A stretch of DNA of 64,000 bases, from assembly GCF_005405365.1 (NCBI RefSeq), contig NZ_BJDX01000001.1, forward strand, positions 62,001 through 126,000. The letters are read 5' to 3'. The notes beneath the pieces were generated by a model. That model was not told the origin of the DNA. It saw only the letters and a list, made by a program, of their open reading frames with translations, and ran no database searches. Shown one piece after another: positions 54,722-63,578 of the stretch. The stretch is from Enterococcus xiangfangensis. GTDB taxonomy: Bacteria > Bacillota > Bacilli > Lactobacillales > Enterococcaceae. Every line of letters begins with the position of its first letter. Positions within the stretch are counted from its first letter, which is position 1. Made by a program: the position numbers and the translations under genes.

Positions 54722-54747
54722 TAAAAAAGAGTGGATTTCTCCACTCC
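54722..54747 (-). terminator. Terminator of the backbone gene block
   Basis: A GAGTGGA/TCCACTC stem (54729-54735/54740-54746) has a four-base loop and six T residues on the minus strand, 26 bp after the EpaO-like stop. Confidence 0.85.
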
Positions 54748-54772
54748 AAAAATCTTAGTTTCTAATATCATT

Positions 54773-56917
54773 TTATTTCCCTAATCGCACTGAAAAATCT
54801 CCTCCAACCCTAGTCAAATTGGGATTATAATAGGGATCGTTTTCAATGTATTCTGCCCATGTTTCTTCCATGTGCTTAGTCTCTTTTTCGAATCGGGCTT
54901 GTTTTTCGGGTGTATTTTCGTAGCCACGTGATTGAGATTCAAAGTGGTATAATTCTACACCATGCAGCCAGACATTATTGTGTCCTTTTTTATACTCCTT
55001 CAAACATAAATCGACATCGTTAAAAGCGACAGTCAATTCTTCATTGAAGCCGCCGACTTCTGCAAAGTCTTTGGCACGAATCATTAGGCAAGCAGCAGTT
55101 ACTGCTAAATAATCGACATTTATTTCCAGTTTTCCAAAGTAACCAAAATCCCCTCGTGGGAACGTGTGGTGTCCATGTCCAGCTGCTCCGCCCATTCCTA
55201 AGATGACACCTGCATGTTGAATCGTATTGTTAGGATAATATAATTTTGCTCCGACACACCCAATTCGTTCAAACTGAGCAAAAGAAACCATTTTTGTCAT
55301 CCATTCGGGTGTGATGACTTCGGTGTCATTGTTTAAAAACAATAAATATTTACCTTTAGCGGCTTTTGCAGCTAAGTTATTGATACGCGAGTAGTTAAAG
55401 GGAATATCGATTGACTCTACCACGAAACGTTCCCCTAATTGGTTTTGATAATCCTGATAAAGTTTTTTCATTTCTGGTTGATTGCTGCCGTTATCTGCCA
55501 TAATGATTTCATAATTTGGATACGTTGTTTTTTCAATAATTGAATCCAGACAGCGCTTCACATCATCATAGCCATTACGAGTAGGAATGATCACACTGAC
55601 CAACTCTTCTGAAAGTACTTGATAATCCACATCATACAAACCATTTCCCGCAGCATGATTGACTGCAGCTTTAATTCCGCGACGTTCAATGGCTGCTTGG
55701 ACGGCTTTTAGGCCAGCGTCAAATGCATAACTTTTTGTTGATTGATCAGCTGCTGTTGAGCTTGGCAAAATTCGCCAATAATATAAGACTTGCGGAATAT
55801 GTGCGATCCGTTCTGCTGTAGTTTGTTCAGTAAAACGTAAAACCAAGTCATAATCTTGTGACCCTTCGTATCCTACTCGGAAGCCGCCGATTTTTTCCAT
55901 GATAGAACGACGATAAACACCTAAGTGAGAAATATAATTCGTTCCTAATAATAAATCTGGCGACCAATCCGGTTTGAAAGCTGGATCAAATCTTTTTCCT
56001 ACCATATCAATCTTATCTTCATCGCTATAAATCAAATCCAATTCGGAATTTTGATTCAACCTTTTTACTACTTCATACAAAGCAATTGGTGCTAGTTCAT
56101 CATCATTATCCAGTAAAGCGGTGAATTCGCCGGTAGCAATCTCCAGTGCTGAATTAGTTGCTCTAGAAATATGGCCGTTTTCGGAACGAAAAACAAGCTT
56201 GATGCGTGAATCTTTCGCTGCATATTTTTCTAATAACGGTCTGACTGATGCGTCGGTAGAATGATCATCTGCCATACATAATTCCCAGTTTGGATAGAAT
56301 TGATTTTGAACTGACTCGATGCATTTTGCTAACCATTTTTCCTCAACATTATAAACCGGCATTAAAATTGAAATAACCGGCTGATAATTGAACTCAGCGA
56401 TTTCTGCTTTGATCGCATCAATGTCCCAATTTTCATTTTCAGCAATCCACTGTTGGTAGCTTTCATCCGATTGTTTCGTTTGTTCCAACTTGATTCGTCG
56501 TAATGTACTTTTTAACCCGTTTCGTTTCAGATAGCCTAACCCTTTGCGCGCTTTTCCGTAGATTTTTTGGATCTGCAAAGCTTGTTTAGGTTCCTTCACG
56601 ATAGTTTCATTTGGGATAAATGATTGACTTTGGCTATTTTCGTCAAAGTTAAATGCAACTTTGATTGCTTCAGTGGGATCTGCCACTTTGATTGTTAAGT
56701 GAAAGCCCATTTGCAAAATTGCACTTGTTTTATGCGCAGCAGCAACATCGGAACGCGGATACTGTTCCGTTTTATCACTAACTACATTCTCTGGAAAAAT
56801 TTCAATTGTCGGAACTTTCTTTGAAGTTAAATCAAGTGCCCAACCTGTGATTTCCAACTGTTTAGTTTCAGGATGATAACTGCATTGGTCAATGCAAACT
56901 TGTTCATTTTTTGCCAA
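54773..56917 (-). CDS. epaO: Two-domain GT2 glycosyltransferase (EpaO-like)
   Basis: A 714-residue protein with two glycosyltransferase domains, probably making the rhamnan-type backbone. Residues ~1-100 form a beta-rich module (LEITGWALDL; MGFHLTIKV). The first GT2 domain (~180-400) has ISILMPVYNVEEKW and ALLDNDDELAP. The second (~440-700) has SVIIPTRNGYDDV, LLFLNNDTEVITP and the acceptor-side AFNDVDLCLKEYKKGH. Both DxD-type motifs are intact. It is a paralogue of the gene just upstream, from which it is separated by 4 bp. Gene symbol by position and homology with the epa locus; specificity inferred. Confidence 0.8.
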   Translation of the reverse strand: MAKNEQVCIDQCSYHPETKQLEITGWALDLTSKKVPTIEIFPENVVSDKTEQYPRSDVAAAHKTSAILQMGFHLTIKVADPTEAIKVAFNFDENSQSQSFIPNETIVKEPKQALQIQKIYGKARKGLGYLKRNGLKSTLRRIKLEQTKQSDESYQQWIAENENWDIDAIKAEIAEFNYQPVISILMPVYNVEEKWLAKCIESVQNQFYPNWELCMADDHSTDASVRPLLEKYAAKDSRIKLVFRSENGHISRATNSALEIATGEFTALLDNDDELAPIALYEVVKRLNQNSELDLIYSDEDKIDMVGKRFDPAFKPDWSPDLLLGTNYISHLGVYRRSIMEKIGGFRVGYEGSQDYDLVLRFTEQTTAERIAHIPQVLYYWRILPSSTAADQSTKSYAFDAGLKAVQAAIERRGIKAAVNHAAGNGLYDVDYQVLSEELVSVIIPTRNGYDDVKRCLDSIIEKTTYPNYEIIMADNGSNQPEMKKLYQDYQNQLGERFVVESIDIPFNYSRINNLAAKAAKGKYLLFLNNDTEVITPEWMTKMVSFAQFERIGCVGAKLYYPNNTIQHAGVILGMGGAAGHGHHTFPRGDFGYFGKLEINVDYLAVTAACLMIRAKDFAEVGGFNEELTVAFNDVDLCLKEYKKGHNNVWLHGVELYHFESQSRGYENTPEKQARFEKETKHMEETWAEYIENDPYYNPNLTRVGGDFSVRLGK

Positions 56918-56921
56918 CAGA

Positions 56922-59900
56922 TTAACCTCCTATGCTGAATTGATTTGGATTGATCAATGGATCATTCAATTCTTGAGAATATTTATTCGCTAAAGCATCA
57001 TATGCTTCTTTTTTTATGCTGAAATGATTTTCACCAGGATAGCGAACTTCAACATAAGGATCAAAAACCAATTTCTTATTTTCTTTTGCTAAGCGAATCG
57101 AAAAGTCGATCCCTTTAATTGCAGGTGGCAACTCCAAATCAAAGCCCCCGAGTGCTGCGAAGTCGTCTTTGCTGATGATCAGCACATCTTCTGTCGTAGT
57201 ATAAATTTCTCGCGGCAATGTTGGACGGAAATAAGTCCCAATCGTTTTATTGGATAATCCTTGTTGCTCGTATACGACGCGTTCGTTTTCAGAATCAAGA
57301 ATCACTCCACAATTTAAAATAGCGTCATCTTTACTGATTACTTTACCAGTAACTGCACTGACATTTGGCAGACGAACAAAGTTCAACGCCTCGTTCAACC
57401 AATTGTCGGTTGTTGGCGTCAATTCCTCTGATAAGAAGACTAGAAACTCGCCAGTTGCTTCTTTTGCTAATCCATTTTCAGTTGTATCAGCAATTACTTT
57501 GATACGTTCATCTTTTACTTTTGTCGTATTCGTTAAAATTTCAAAATTTTGCCAATCAGTCGCTAACAATGTTTTTATTTGTGCTTCACTTGGCTTGCCG
57601 CTTAGAACGATTGAAACTTTCGGTACAGTATCATGTTTGAAATCGATCTTATACGCACCGTAGTTTTTAGTCATAGTAACGACACCCTTAAGCTCACGTC
57701 GCTCAAGTGCTGCCTGTAACGCATTTTGACCAGCTACATAAGCATACTCTTTACTCTGAGGATCCATCGCTACTGAAGTTTCAATCGTACGCCAATGATA
57801 CAAAATATTAGAAATATGATGAATTTCTTTGGCCGCTTCCGTTGCACGTAAAACAAAATCATAGTCTTGACTACCATTAAATTCTGTCCGTAATCCACCA
57901 ATCGTTTCTACGATGGCCCGTTTCACTACGACAAAATGGGTGATGTAGTTATGGCCTAACAACAGTGTTTCATTCCAGTTCGGCTTGAAGAATGGATCAA
58001 ATCGTTTCCCGCTCATCGATAATTTATCTTCATCAGTATAGATGAATTCACGATCTTGATTTTCATTCAGTGCATTGACCACCGCCAGTAAAGCAGTATC
58101 AGCCAAAATATCATCGTTATCTAAAAAGCCGATATATTCTCCAGTCGCAACTGCGATCGCTGAATTAGTTGCTTCTGAAATATGTCCATTTTTTTCGCGA
58201 AGAACGAGCTTCACCCGTTCATCTTCAGCCGCCAATTCTTGGAGCAAAGGCTTGATATGAGCTTTTGGTGATGCATCGTCGGCTAAACAAAGTTCCCAAT
58301 TCGGATAAATTTGATCTGTCAACGACTTCACACAAGCGCGTAGCCATTTCTCATCAACATTATATACAGGGACAACTAAAGAAATTTTCGGTTTAAATGT
58401 CAATTGGTCCATTGATTCAAGCAACTCTGCTCTAGCTGGCTCTTCTACTTTTGTCATCCACTCTTCATAATTAGCACTTTGCTGTTTTGAACGTTGATAA
58501 TTTTTCAGAGCACCAGAAAAACCGTTGCGTTTGATTGAACCTAGTAAATGACGGATTTTTCTTGTCACAGGGGTATTCACCGTTTTCGCATGTTTTGCCA
58601 CAACTGGATAGACCTGATCATGATCATCTACAACAAATAATTTGAGATCTTCAAGCACTTGCAGATTCTTTGCCGTTAAAATAAAACCGTATTTCTCGAT
58701 CGAATCGATTTCGAAAACTTCATTTACATCAGGGCGATAAATTGAATTGACTTGCAAACTGTTCATTGACTCTGCTAATAAATAATCTAGCGGCAAATGA
58801 TTGGCTTCTGAAAAACCCCAACCTTTAATGATCACTTCATTTTCAGCTTCATTATTTTCAATGGACTCAATCGTTAATTTGATGCCATTGGTTTCACTTG
58901 CTTCTACATAAGGAATATCTTTTAATTGGTAATCATAGCGATCCAAGTAATTTAGTTTCACTGCAAGCAACCGATTTTTTGCCTTTTCATTGACCACATC
59001 TTGCATAACTTTGACTTCAGAAGGAATGAATTCTTCCTCATTCAAAATATTGACGTTTACTGTGTAGTCTTTTCCTGCGATCAATGCCCCATCAATGATC
59101 ACATAAGGTTCTTCTGTAATTTTAGGAAATAAAAACAGATCTTCTTGATACCAAGAGGCATTTGTTTCTTCAATCCTCAATAACTTATTATCAACAACAA
59201 CTGATAATTCAATCGTTGCTGGAACTTTGCCAATAACGATCCGTAATTTTTCAGCATTTATTGGAGCATGATGTGCCGTGGTTTTATTTTCATTTGTTTG
59301 ATTATTAAAAATATACGGTTCTACCTCAAATTTTCCATCAATTAAATAAGCTAATTGCACTTGTTTATTATAATTTGAATTGATTGGTTCTACCCGTTCA
59401 GGTTGTGCTACTGGCTCTTTACGCAATGCATAAAAATATTGATAAACTTCCCCGAATGGGCGGTTTTTGAAATCGTAACGCACCATTTGTGGCAGCTCAT
59501 CATAGCTTGCTGACAATTCGTTTTGCCCTACTTGTGAATAAGTAAAATCTTCACGTCGGATAGATAGTCCAATTCGATCAAATAATTCTTCAAAGCCATG
59601 CTGTGTATAAAAACTGTTATGCGTCTGATCTAACAGACCATATTGTTTCCAATCTAATTTATTGTTGAACAAATCGATCATGACTGAATTATGTGCCAAG
59701 TTGGGGAAAGTCAATAATATCTCGCCGTTTGGTGCCAAGAATTTACTTGCTTCTTGCAAGGCTTTTTCAGAATCAGTTAAATGTTCTAACACGTCTGCAA
59801 AAATAATAAAATCAAAAGTCTTATCAGCAAAATGATCGTTCCATTTATATTCTTCAATATTTCCTAAAAAGCCGTCCTGGGCAAAGCCCATGACGTGCTC

Positions 59901-60080
59901 AAATAAGATTGGATCAAACTCAACGATCGATACTTCACATTTTTTTTCGTTGATCAAGTATTGGGTCATTCGACCATTACCCGGACCAAATTCTAAAACG
60001 GACGAACCTTCAGTGATTTGACTAATGATTTTTCCTACACTCGTGTGTTCTTCAAGCGACAAATCAAAATCATACTTCAT
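56922..60080 (-). CDS. epaN: Methyltransferase-glycosyltransferase fusion (EpaN-like)
   Basis: Giant cytosolic enzyme of about 1052 residues. Domains in order: class I SAM methyltransferase (~1-205; VLEFGPGNGRMTQ at 28, acidic VEFDP, FADVLEHL); a beta-rich spacer (~240-400); a GWG module (~400-495) shared with EpaO; a GT2 domain (~563-800) with SLVVPVYNVDEKW and GFLDNDDILAD; and a C-terminal GT2-like domain (~821-1052) whose DxD position reads FLSEEL. Start at 60080 (GGAAGGA upstream), two bases after the ATPase stop; a start at 60101 would lie before that site. Likely acts with EpaO on the exported backbone. Confidence 0.82.
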   Translation of the reverse strand: MKYDFDLSLEEHTSVGKIISQITEGSSVLEFGPGNGRMTQYLINEKKCEVSIVEFDPILFEHVMGFAQDGFLGNIEEYKWNDHFADKTFDFIIFADVLEHLTDSEKALQEASKFLAPNGEILLTFPNLAHNSVMIDLFNNKLDWKQYGLLDQTHNSFYTQHGFEELFDRIGLSIRREDFTYSQVGQNELSASYDELPQMVRYDFKNRPFGEVYQYFYALRKEPVAQPERVEPINSNYNKQVQLAYLIDGKFEVEPYIFNNQTNENKTTAHHAPINAEKLRIVIGKVPATIELSVVVDNKLLRIEETNASWYQEDLFLFPKITEEPYVIIDGALIAGKDYTVNVNILNEEEFIPSEVKVMQDVVNEKAKNRLLAVKLNYLDRYDYQLKDIPYVEASETNGIKLTIESIENNEAENEVIIKGWGFSEANHLPLDYLLAESMNSLQVNSIYRPDVNEVFEIDSIEKYGFILTAKNLQVLEDLKLFVVDDHDQVYPVVAKHAKTVNTPVTRKIRHLLGSIKRNGFSGALKNYQRSKQQSANYEEWMTKVEEPARAELLESMDQLTFKPKISLVVPVYNVDEKWLRACVKSLTDQIYPNWELCLADDASPKAHIKPLLQELAAEDERVKLVLREKNGHISEATNSAIAVATGEYIGFLDNDDILADTALLAVVNALNENQDREFIYTDEDKLSMSGKRFDPFFKPNWNETLLLGHNYITHFVVVKRAIVETIGGLRTEFNGSQDYDFVLRATEAAKEIHHISNILYHWRTIETSVAMDPQSKEYAYVAGQNALQAALERRELKGVVTMTKNYGAYKIDFKHDTVPKVSIVLSGKPSEAQIKTLLATDWQNFEILTNTTKVKDERIKVIADTTENGLAKEATGEFLVFLSEELTPTTDNWLNEALNFVRLPNVSAVTGKVISKDDAILNCGVILDSENERVVYEQQGLSNKTIGTYFRPTLPREIYTTTEDVLIISKDDFAALGGFDLELPPAIKGIDFSIRLAKENKKLVFDPYVEVRYPGENHFSIKKEAYDALANKYSQELNDPLINPNQFSIGG

Positions 60081-60082
60081 AA

Positions 60083-61288
60083 TTAAATCGTATCCTTCCA
60101 TTTATGATCCAAAACGACGATGCCTTCGCCGACATATTTTCCAGAAATGAACATAGTCACATATCTTGTTTTATAAACTAGCGGCACCGTTGCATTTTCT
60201 TCAAAGAGGGCCACGTCAAAGTAATATTCGCCGCCTAAAAGTGCCATCTTTTCATATTCTAAATAGAAGATGTTTTCCCCTTTTTCCCAAGGAATGGATT
60301 CTTCATCCAACAATGTGTTTAGACCACAGACGTAATTATTATCAACCGTTCGAATCGCTACGCCTAAAACTGGTTTCTTGATCGAATCATCTTTTACATT
60401 ATAAGTCACTTTCACCACGACTTTGCTGTCTTGTTCGACTAATTCCAATGGTTGTAAATCACCATCCAATAATTCTGCCGATTTCACTTCAACAATGTCA
60501 TAGGCCGAAAATTCTTCAGAAGTCGAACTATCACGATCGACTGTTTTTAAAGATTTTTTCTTCAAGAAGTTTTCGTATGTTTCTGTGATTTCCATTGTTT
60601 CGCCTTCTGCTTCAACCACACCATTTTTCAACCAATAAACGCGGTCACAAAAGCGGCGAACCGCGTTCACGTCATGAGAAACGAACAGGATCGTTTTACC
60701 AGCGTTTCGCAATTCCGTGAATTTTTCCATACATTTCAATTGGAATTCCAAATCTCCAACCGCTAACGCTTCATCTACGATCAAAATATCCGGATCGACA
60801 TTGATTGCTACAGCAAAGGCTAATCGAACAAACATCCCGCTTGAATAGGTTTTTACTGGCTGGTATAAATGATCGCCAATATCAGCGAAGTTGATGATAT
60901 CATCAACCTTTTCTTGCATTTCTTCTCGAGAAAAACCTAATACCATTCCGTTAAGAAAAATATTTTCATAGCCGCTGTATTCTGGGTTAAAGCCAGAACC
61001 AAGTTCCAATAGCGCTGCGATATTCCCTTCGATCTTGACTTCGCCTTCAGAAGGCGTCAGCACACCTGTGATGATCTTTAAAATAGTAGATTTACCTGAA
61101 CCGTTTTCTCCGATAAATCCGATCATCTCACCTTTTTTCACTTGGACGTTTACATCGTTCAAAGCGTAAAAAACTTCATGATACGTTTTTCTCGTTGGAC
61201 TCAATGCTTCCTTCAAACGATCAGAAGGCTTCTTATACATATCATATTTCTTTGTTAAATGGTTGATTTCGATTACTGTTTCAGTCAT
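60083..61288 (-). CDS. epaM: Polysaccharide ABC exporter ATPase with C-terminal glycan-binding-like domain (Wzt/EpaM-like)
   Basis: ATP-binding subunit of a polysaccharide or teichoic-acid exporter, 401 residues. Walker A is GFIGENGSGKST (~58-68), the signature is in TYSSGMFVRLAFAVA and Walker B is DILIVDEALAVGD. After the ~245-residue ATPase, a beta-sandwich domain (~255-401; VVVKVTYNVKDDSIKKPVL, MFISGKYVGEG) resembles the Wzt C-terminal domain, which in Gram-negative systems reads the chain end. It starts 13 bp after the permease stop. Partner: the permease at 61302-62114. Confidence 0.88.
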   Translation of the reverse strand: MTETVIEINHLTKKYDMYKKPSDRLKEALSPTRKTYHEVFYALNDVNVQVKKGEMIGFIGENGSGKSTILKIITGVLTPSEGEVKIEGNIAALLELGSGFNPEYSGYENIFLNGMVLGFSREEMQEKVDDIINFADIGDHLYQPVKTYSSGMFVRLAFAVAINVDPDILIVDEALAVGDLEFQLKCMEKFTELRNAGKTILFVSHDVNAVRRFCDRVYWLKNGVVEAEGETMEITETYENFLKKKSLKTVDRDSSTSEEFSAYDIVEVKSAELLDGDLQPLELVEQDSKVVVKVTYNVKDDSIKKPVLGVAIRTVDNNYVCGLNTLLDEESIPWEKGENIFYLEYEKMALLGGEYYFDVALFEENATVPLVYKTRYVTMFISGKYVGEGIVVLDHKWKDTI

Positions 61289-61301
61289 TTAGTTTATCTC
61301 C

Positions 61302-62114
61302 TTATAAAACATCAGAAAAATGTGGTTTCAAGCGTTTTAAGACAATACTGCCGACCACTAATAAAATCAAAGTTATGATCCAAAAATAGATCGATAATAG
61401 CGGTTTTTCCCAAAACCATTGCTCGCCAAAGAATGCGTCACGGTACCCTTGGACGACATAAAACATTGGATTAAATTTTAAAATAAATTGAATCGTAGGA
61501 TGTGCCGCAAATTGGTTAATACTCCATAAGACAGGCGTTCCCCACATCAATGCTTGCATGATGACACCGATAAATTGATTGATGTCTGGAAAAAATGGTT
61601 GGATTGAAGATGTGATCCAAGTTAACCCTGTCAAAAACATCATCATTGCGAAAAGATAATAGAATAGCTGCAGCAGGTGCAGACTAGGAACCGAGTGATT
61701 AAAAATCGCTACGATCAAAGCGATCACAATGAAAAAGATGTGCATGAACAGCCCGGAAAATAATTTAACAGACGGTAAGATCCGGATATTAAACACAACT
61801 TTTTTAACTAAGTAACTGTATTCACGAAATACGTTCGTGGCAGATCCTAATACTTCTGAAAAATACATCCATGGCACCAAACCGGTCAACAAGAAAACAA
61901 TGAATGGATACTTTCCATCAGTCATCGCTGCTTTAAATCCAACTCCGAAAACAAACCAGTAAGTTACGACCATCACTAATGGATTAGCAAAAGCCCAGAA
62001 AATACCTAACGCCGAGCCAGCATAACGAGCCTTGAAATCATTCACAGAAAATTGTTTTACTAAGGTACGATTTTGAAAAATTTCTTTAAAAAAACTAAAC
62101 AAGTCTTTGAGCAT
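61302..62114 (-). CDS. epaL: Polysaccharide ABC exporter permease (Wzm/EpaL-like)
   Basis: ABC-2 type permease of about 270 residues with six membrane segments. The N-terminal amphipathic LFSFFKEIFQNRTLVKQFSV and FKARYAGSALGIFWAFANPL are the hallmark of TagG/Wzm/RgpC exporters. I chose the ATG at 62114; an in-frame ATG at 62129 lies upstream of the GAGAGGA ribosome-binding site. It is the first gene of the exporter-backbone unit (permease, ATPase, EpaN-like, EpaO-like). A promoter candidate lies about 60-85 bp upstream. Confidence 0.88.
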   Translation of the reverse strand: MLKDLFSFFKEIFQNRTLVKQFSVNDFKARYAGSALGIFWAFANPLVMVVTYWFVFGVGFKAAMTDGKYPFIVFLLTGLVPWMYFSEVLGSATNVFREYSYLVKKVVFNIRILPSVKLFSGLFMHIFFIVIALIVAIFNHSVPSLHLLQLFYYLFAMMMFLTGLTWITSSIQPFFPDINQFIGVIMQALMWGTPVLWSINQFAAHPTIQFILKFNPMFYVVQGYRDAFFGEQWFWEKPLLSIYFWIITLILLVVGSIVLKRLKPHFSDVL

Positions 62115-62171
62115 TTTTTTTCCTCTCATCTAACACTTTATTTATTATTTCTATAGTTGATTAACGCTACT

Positions 62172-62200
62172 ATTCTACAGAAAGATATATGTAAAAGCAA
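62172..62200 (-). promoter_or_regulatory. Candidate promoter of the exporter-backbone unit
   Basis: On the minus strand TTGCTT (62200-62195), a 17-base spacer and TAGAAT (62177-62172) precede the permease gene. Together with the strong terminator at 62346-62399 it indicates a new transcript start here. The remainder of 62115-62411 is AT-rich without a recognised gene. Confidence 0.55.
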
Positions 62201-62345
62201 GGCTATTAAGAAAAGCTTCGTTAAATCAATCAGGAGTCGTCCACTCTTTTTTGATAAAATTTTTTTGTGTTCTAAATATTGTTTATTAAAAACCTTATAT
62301 TCCCGAATACCGCTTTTTCTTGAGAATTTAGCAATATTCAACCAC

Positions 62346-62399
62346 GTTGAAAAACGCACTTAAAATGACCCTCTACATCATTTTAAGTGCGTTTTATTA
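62346..62399 (-). terminator. Terminator with perfect 18-base stem
   Basis: AAAACGCACTTAAAATGA (62351-62368) and TCATTTTAAGTGCGTTTT (62378-62395) pair perfectly around a nine-base loop, with a T run on the minus strand. It closes the EpsG-like gene's transcript. Confidence 0.88.
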
Positions 62400-62411
62400 T
62401 CTTATTTAGCC

Positions 62412-63518
62412 TTAAGGTAAAATCAAATTTTGTTCAAATACGGAACGAAAGACCACTTCAGGAAACCGTGAATAAATATAAAAGTTACAATAGTATCCTA
62501 CAAAGATCAAACATGCTATCGCAAATAAAAGCTTTACCCACCAACTCGTCTTAGAACCCAACGCATTAGCAAAAAGAATGTAATTCGACAATAGACAGGC
62601 TCTAATCAGTCGATCAAAACTTACTGAGATTGATATCAAGGGAATCGCCAGCATCAACAGTGCATTTACTTTTATTATTAACGTTGCATGGTCGTAATAA
62701 TAGTTGTTGATTTTTTCCAAATGCCGCTTATTAGCAAATGACCGGTCATTAGGATTTTTAAGACTGTGACGAATCATTAACCAGCCAACTAAGGCTAATA
62801 AAGACAGTAAAATCAAATAAATCGTGTAGCCTCTGACCTCTGTGGGAGCTGTCATCAGCTTAGTATTATAGTAACGTTCAATTTTGTATTCGATAAACGG
62901 CAGCAAACGACCTGCAAGTCGTAGTATGCTGCTGAGATTCACAGCAGTAAATAAAGCAATAAATGTTGTCGCTAGATATAGAATCAGCGGCGGTACTAAG
63001 TAAGCAATTACTACTAAGTAGAAAAAAAGTGCAGAATAGTGGAACATCACACCACCCGTAACAAAAATCAAATATTTTACGATACTTAATAAACTGCGAT
63101 CTTTTGCTAAAACAACTAATCCGGCAGTAATAAATGCCGCCGCTACAAAACTTCTGACTTGCGCAGCATCCATTGTAAAGGGAAAGATTAAATAGAAGAT
63201 CAGTGTCCAACCTGGATTAAGAGATGCTCGTAAAACGGCGTATAGAATCAACAATAAAGCTGCACCGATGATAATCGCAAAAAACGCTTGGAAAGATAAT
63301 CCCATTGCTTTTGCCACAAGTTGAAGCTGAGTGTATCCCCACTCTTCTTTTGCGGCAATAGGATCGCTGTAAAATTTCTGATACTGTCCTCTATCCGCAA
63401 TCAAAGTATTAAAAGTCATAGCTATCCAGAAAAGCGCGACTAATCCGGCGCAGATTATTCTATTTTTTCTAAAAATCGCCGTCAAACTTCCAATACCTAA
63501 AAAAAGTAAGTAACTCAT
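62412..63518 (-). CDS. EpsG-like polytopic membrane protein
   Basis: Membrane protein of about 368 residues with roughly ten hydrophobic segments, resembling the EpsG family of exopolysaccharide proteins (YLLFLGIGSLTAIFRKNR; FPFTMDAAQVRSFVAAAFI; VTGGVMFHYSALFFYLVV). The motif QVRSFVAAA followed by FHYSA is typical of EpsG/Wzy-like proteins, which polymerise or transfer lipid-linked glycans. I chose the ATG at 63518; a TTG at 63560 is possible but less convincing. Its exact role in an ABC-exporter cluster is unclear. Confidence 0.75.
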   Translation of the reverse strand: MSYLLFLGIGSLTAIFRKNRIICAGLVALFWIAMTFNTLIADRGQYQKFYSDPIAAKEEWGYTQLQLVAKAMGLSFQAFFAIIIGAALLLILYAVLRASLNPGWTLIFYLIFPFTMDAAQVRSFVAAAFITAGLVVLAKDRSLLSIVKYLIFVTGGVMFHYSALFFYLVVIAYLVPPLILYLATTFIALFTAVNLSSILRLAGRLLPFIEYKIERYYNTKLMTAPTEVRGYTIYLILLSLLALVGWLMIRHSLKNPNDRSFANKRHLEKINNYYYDHATLIIKVNALLMLAIPLISISVSFDRLIRACLLSNYILFANALGSKTSWWVKLLFAIACLIFVGYYCNFYIYSRFPEVVFRSVFEQNLILP

Positions 63519-63578
63519 GTACACACCCAATTTCTTTCTAAAGTTATAGATAAAAATCAAAAATCATTTTGCTATTAT

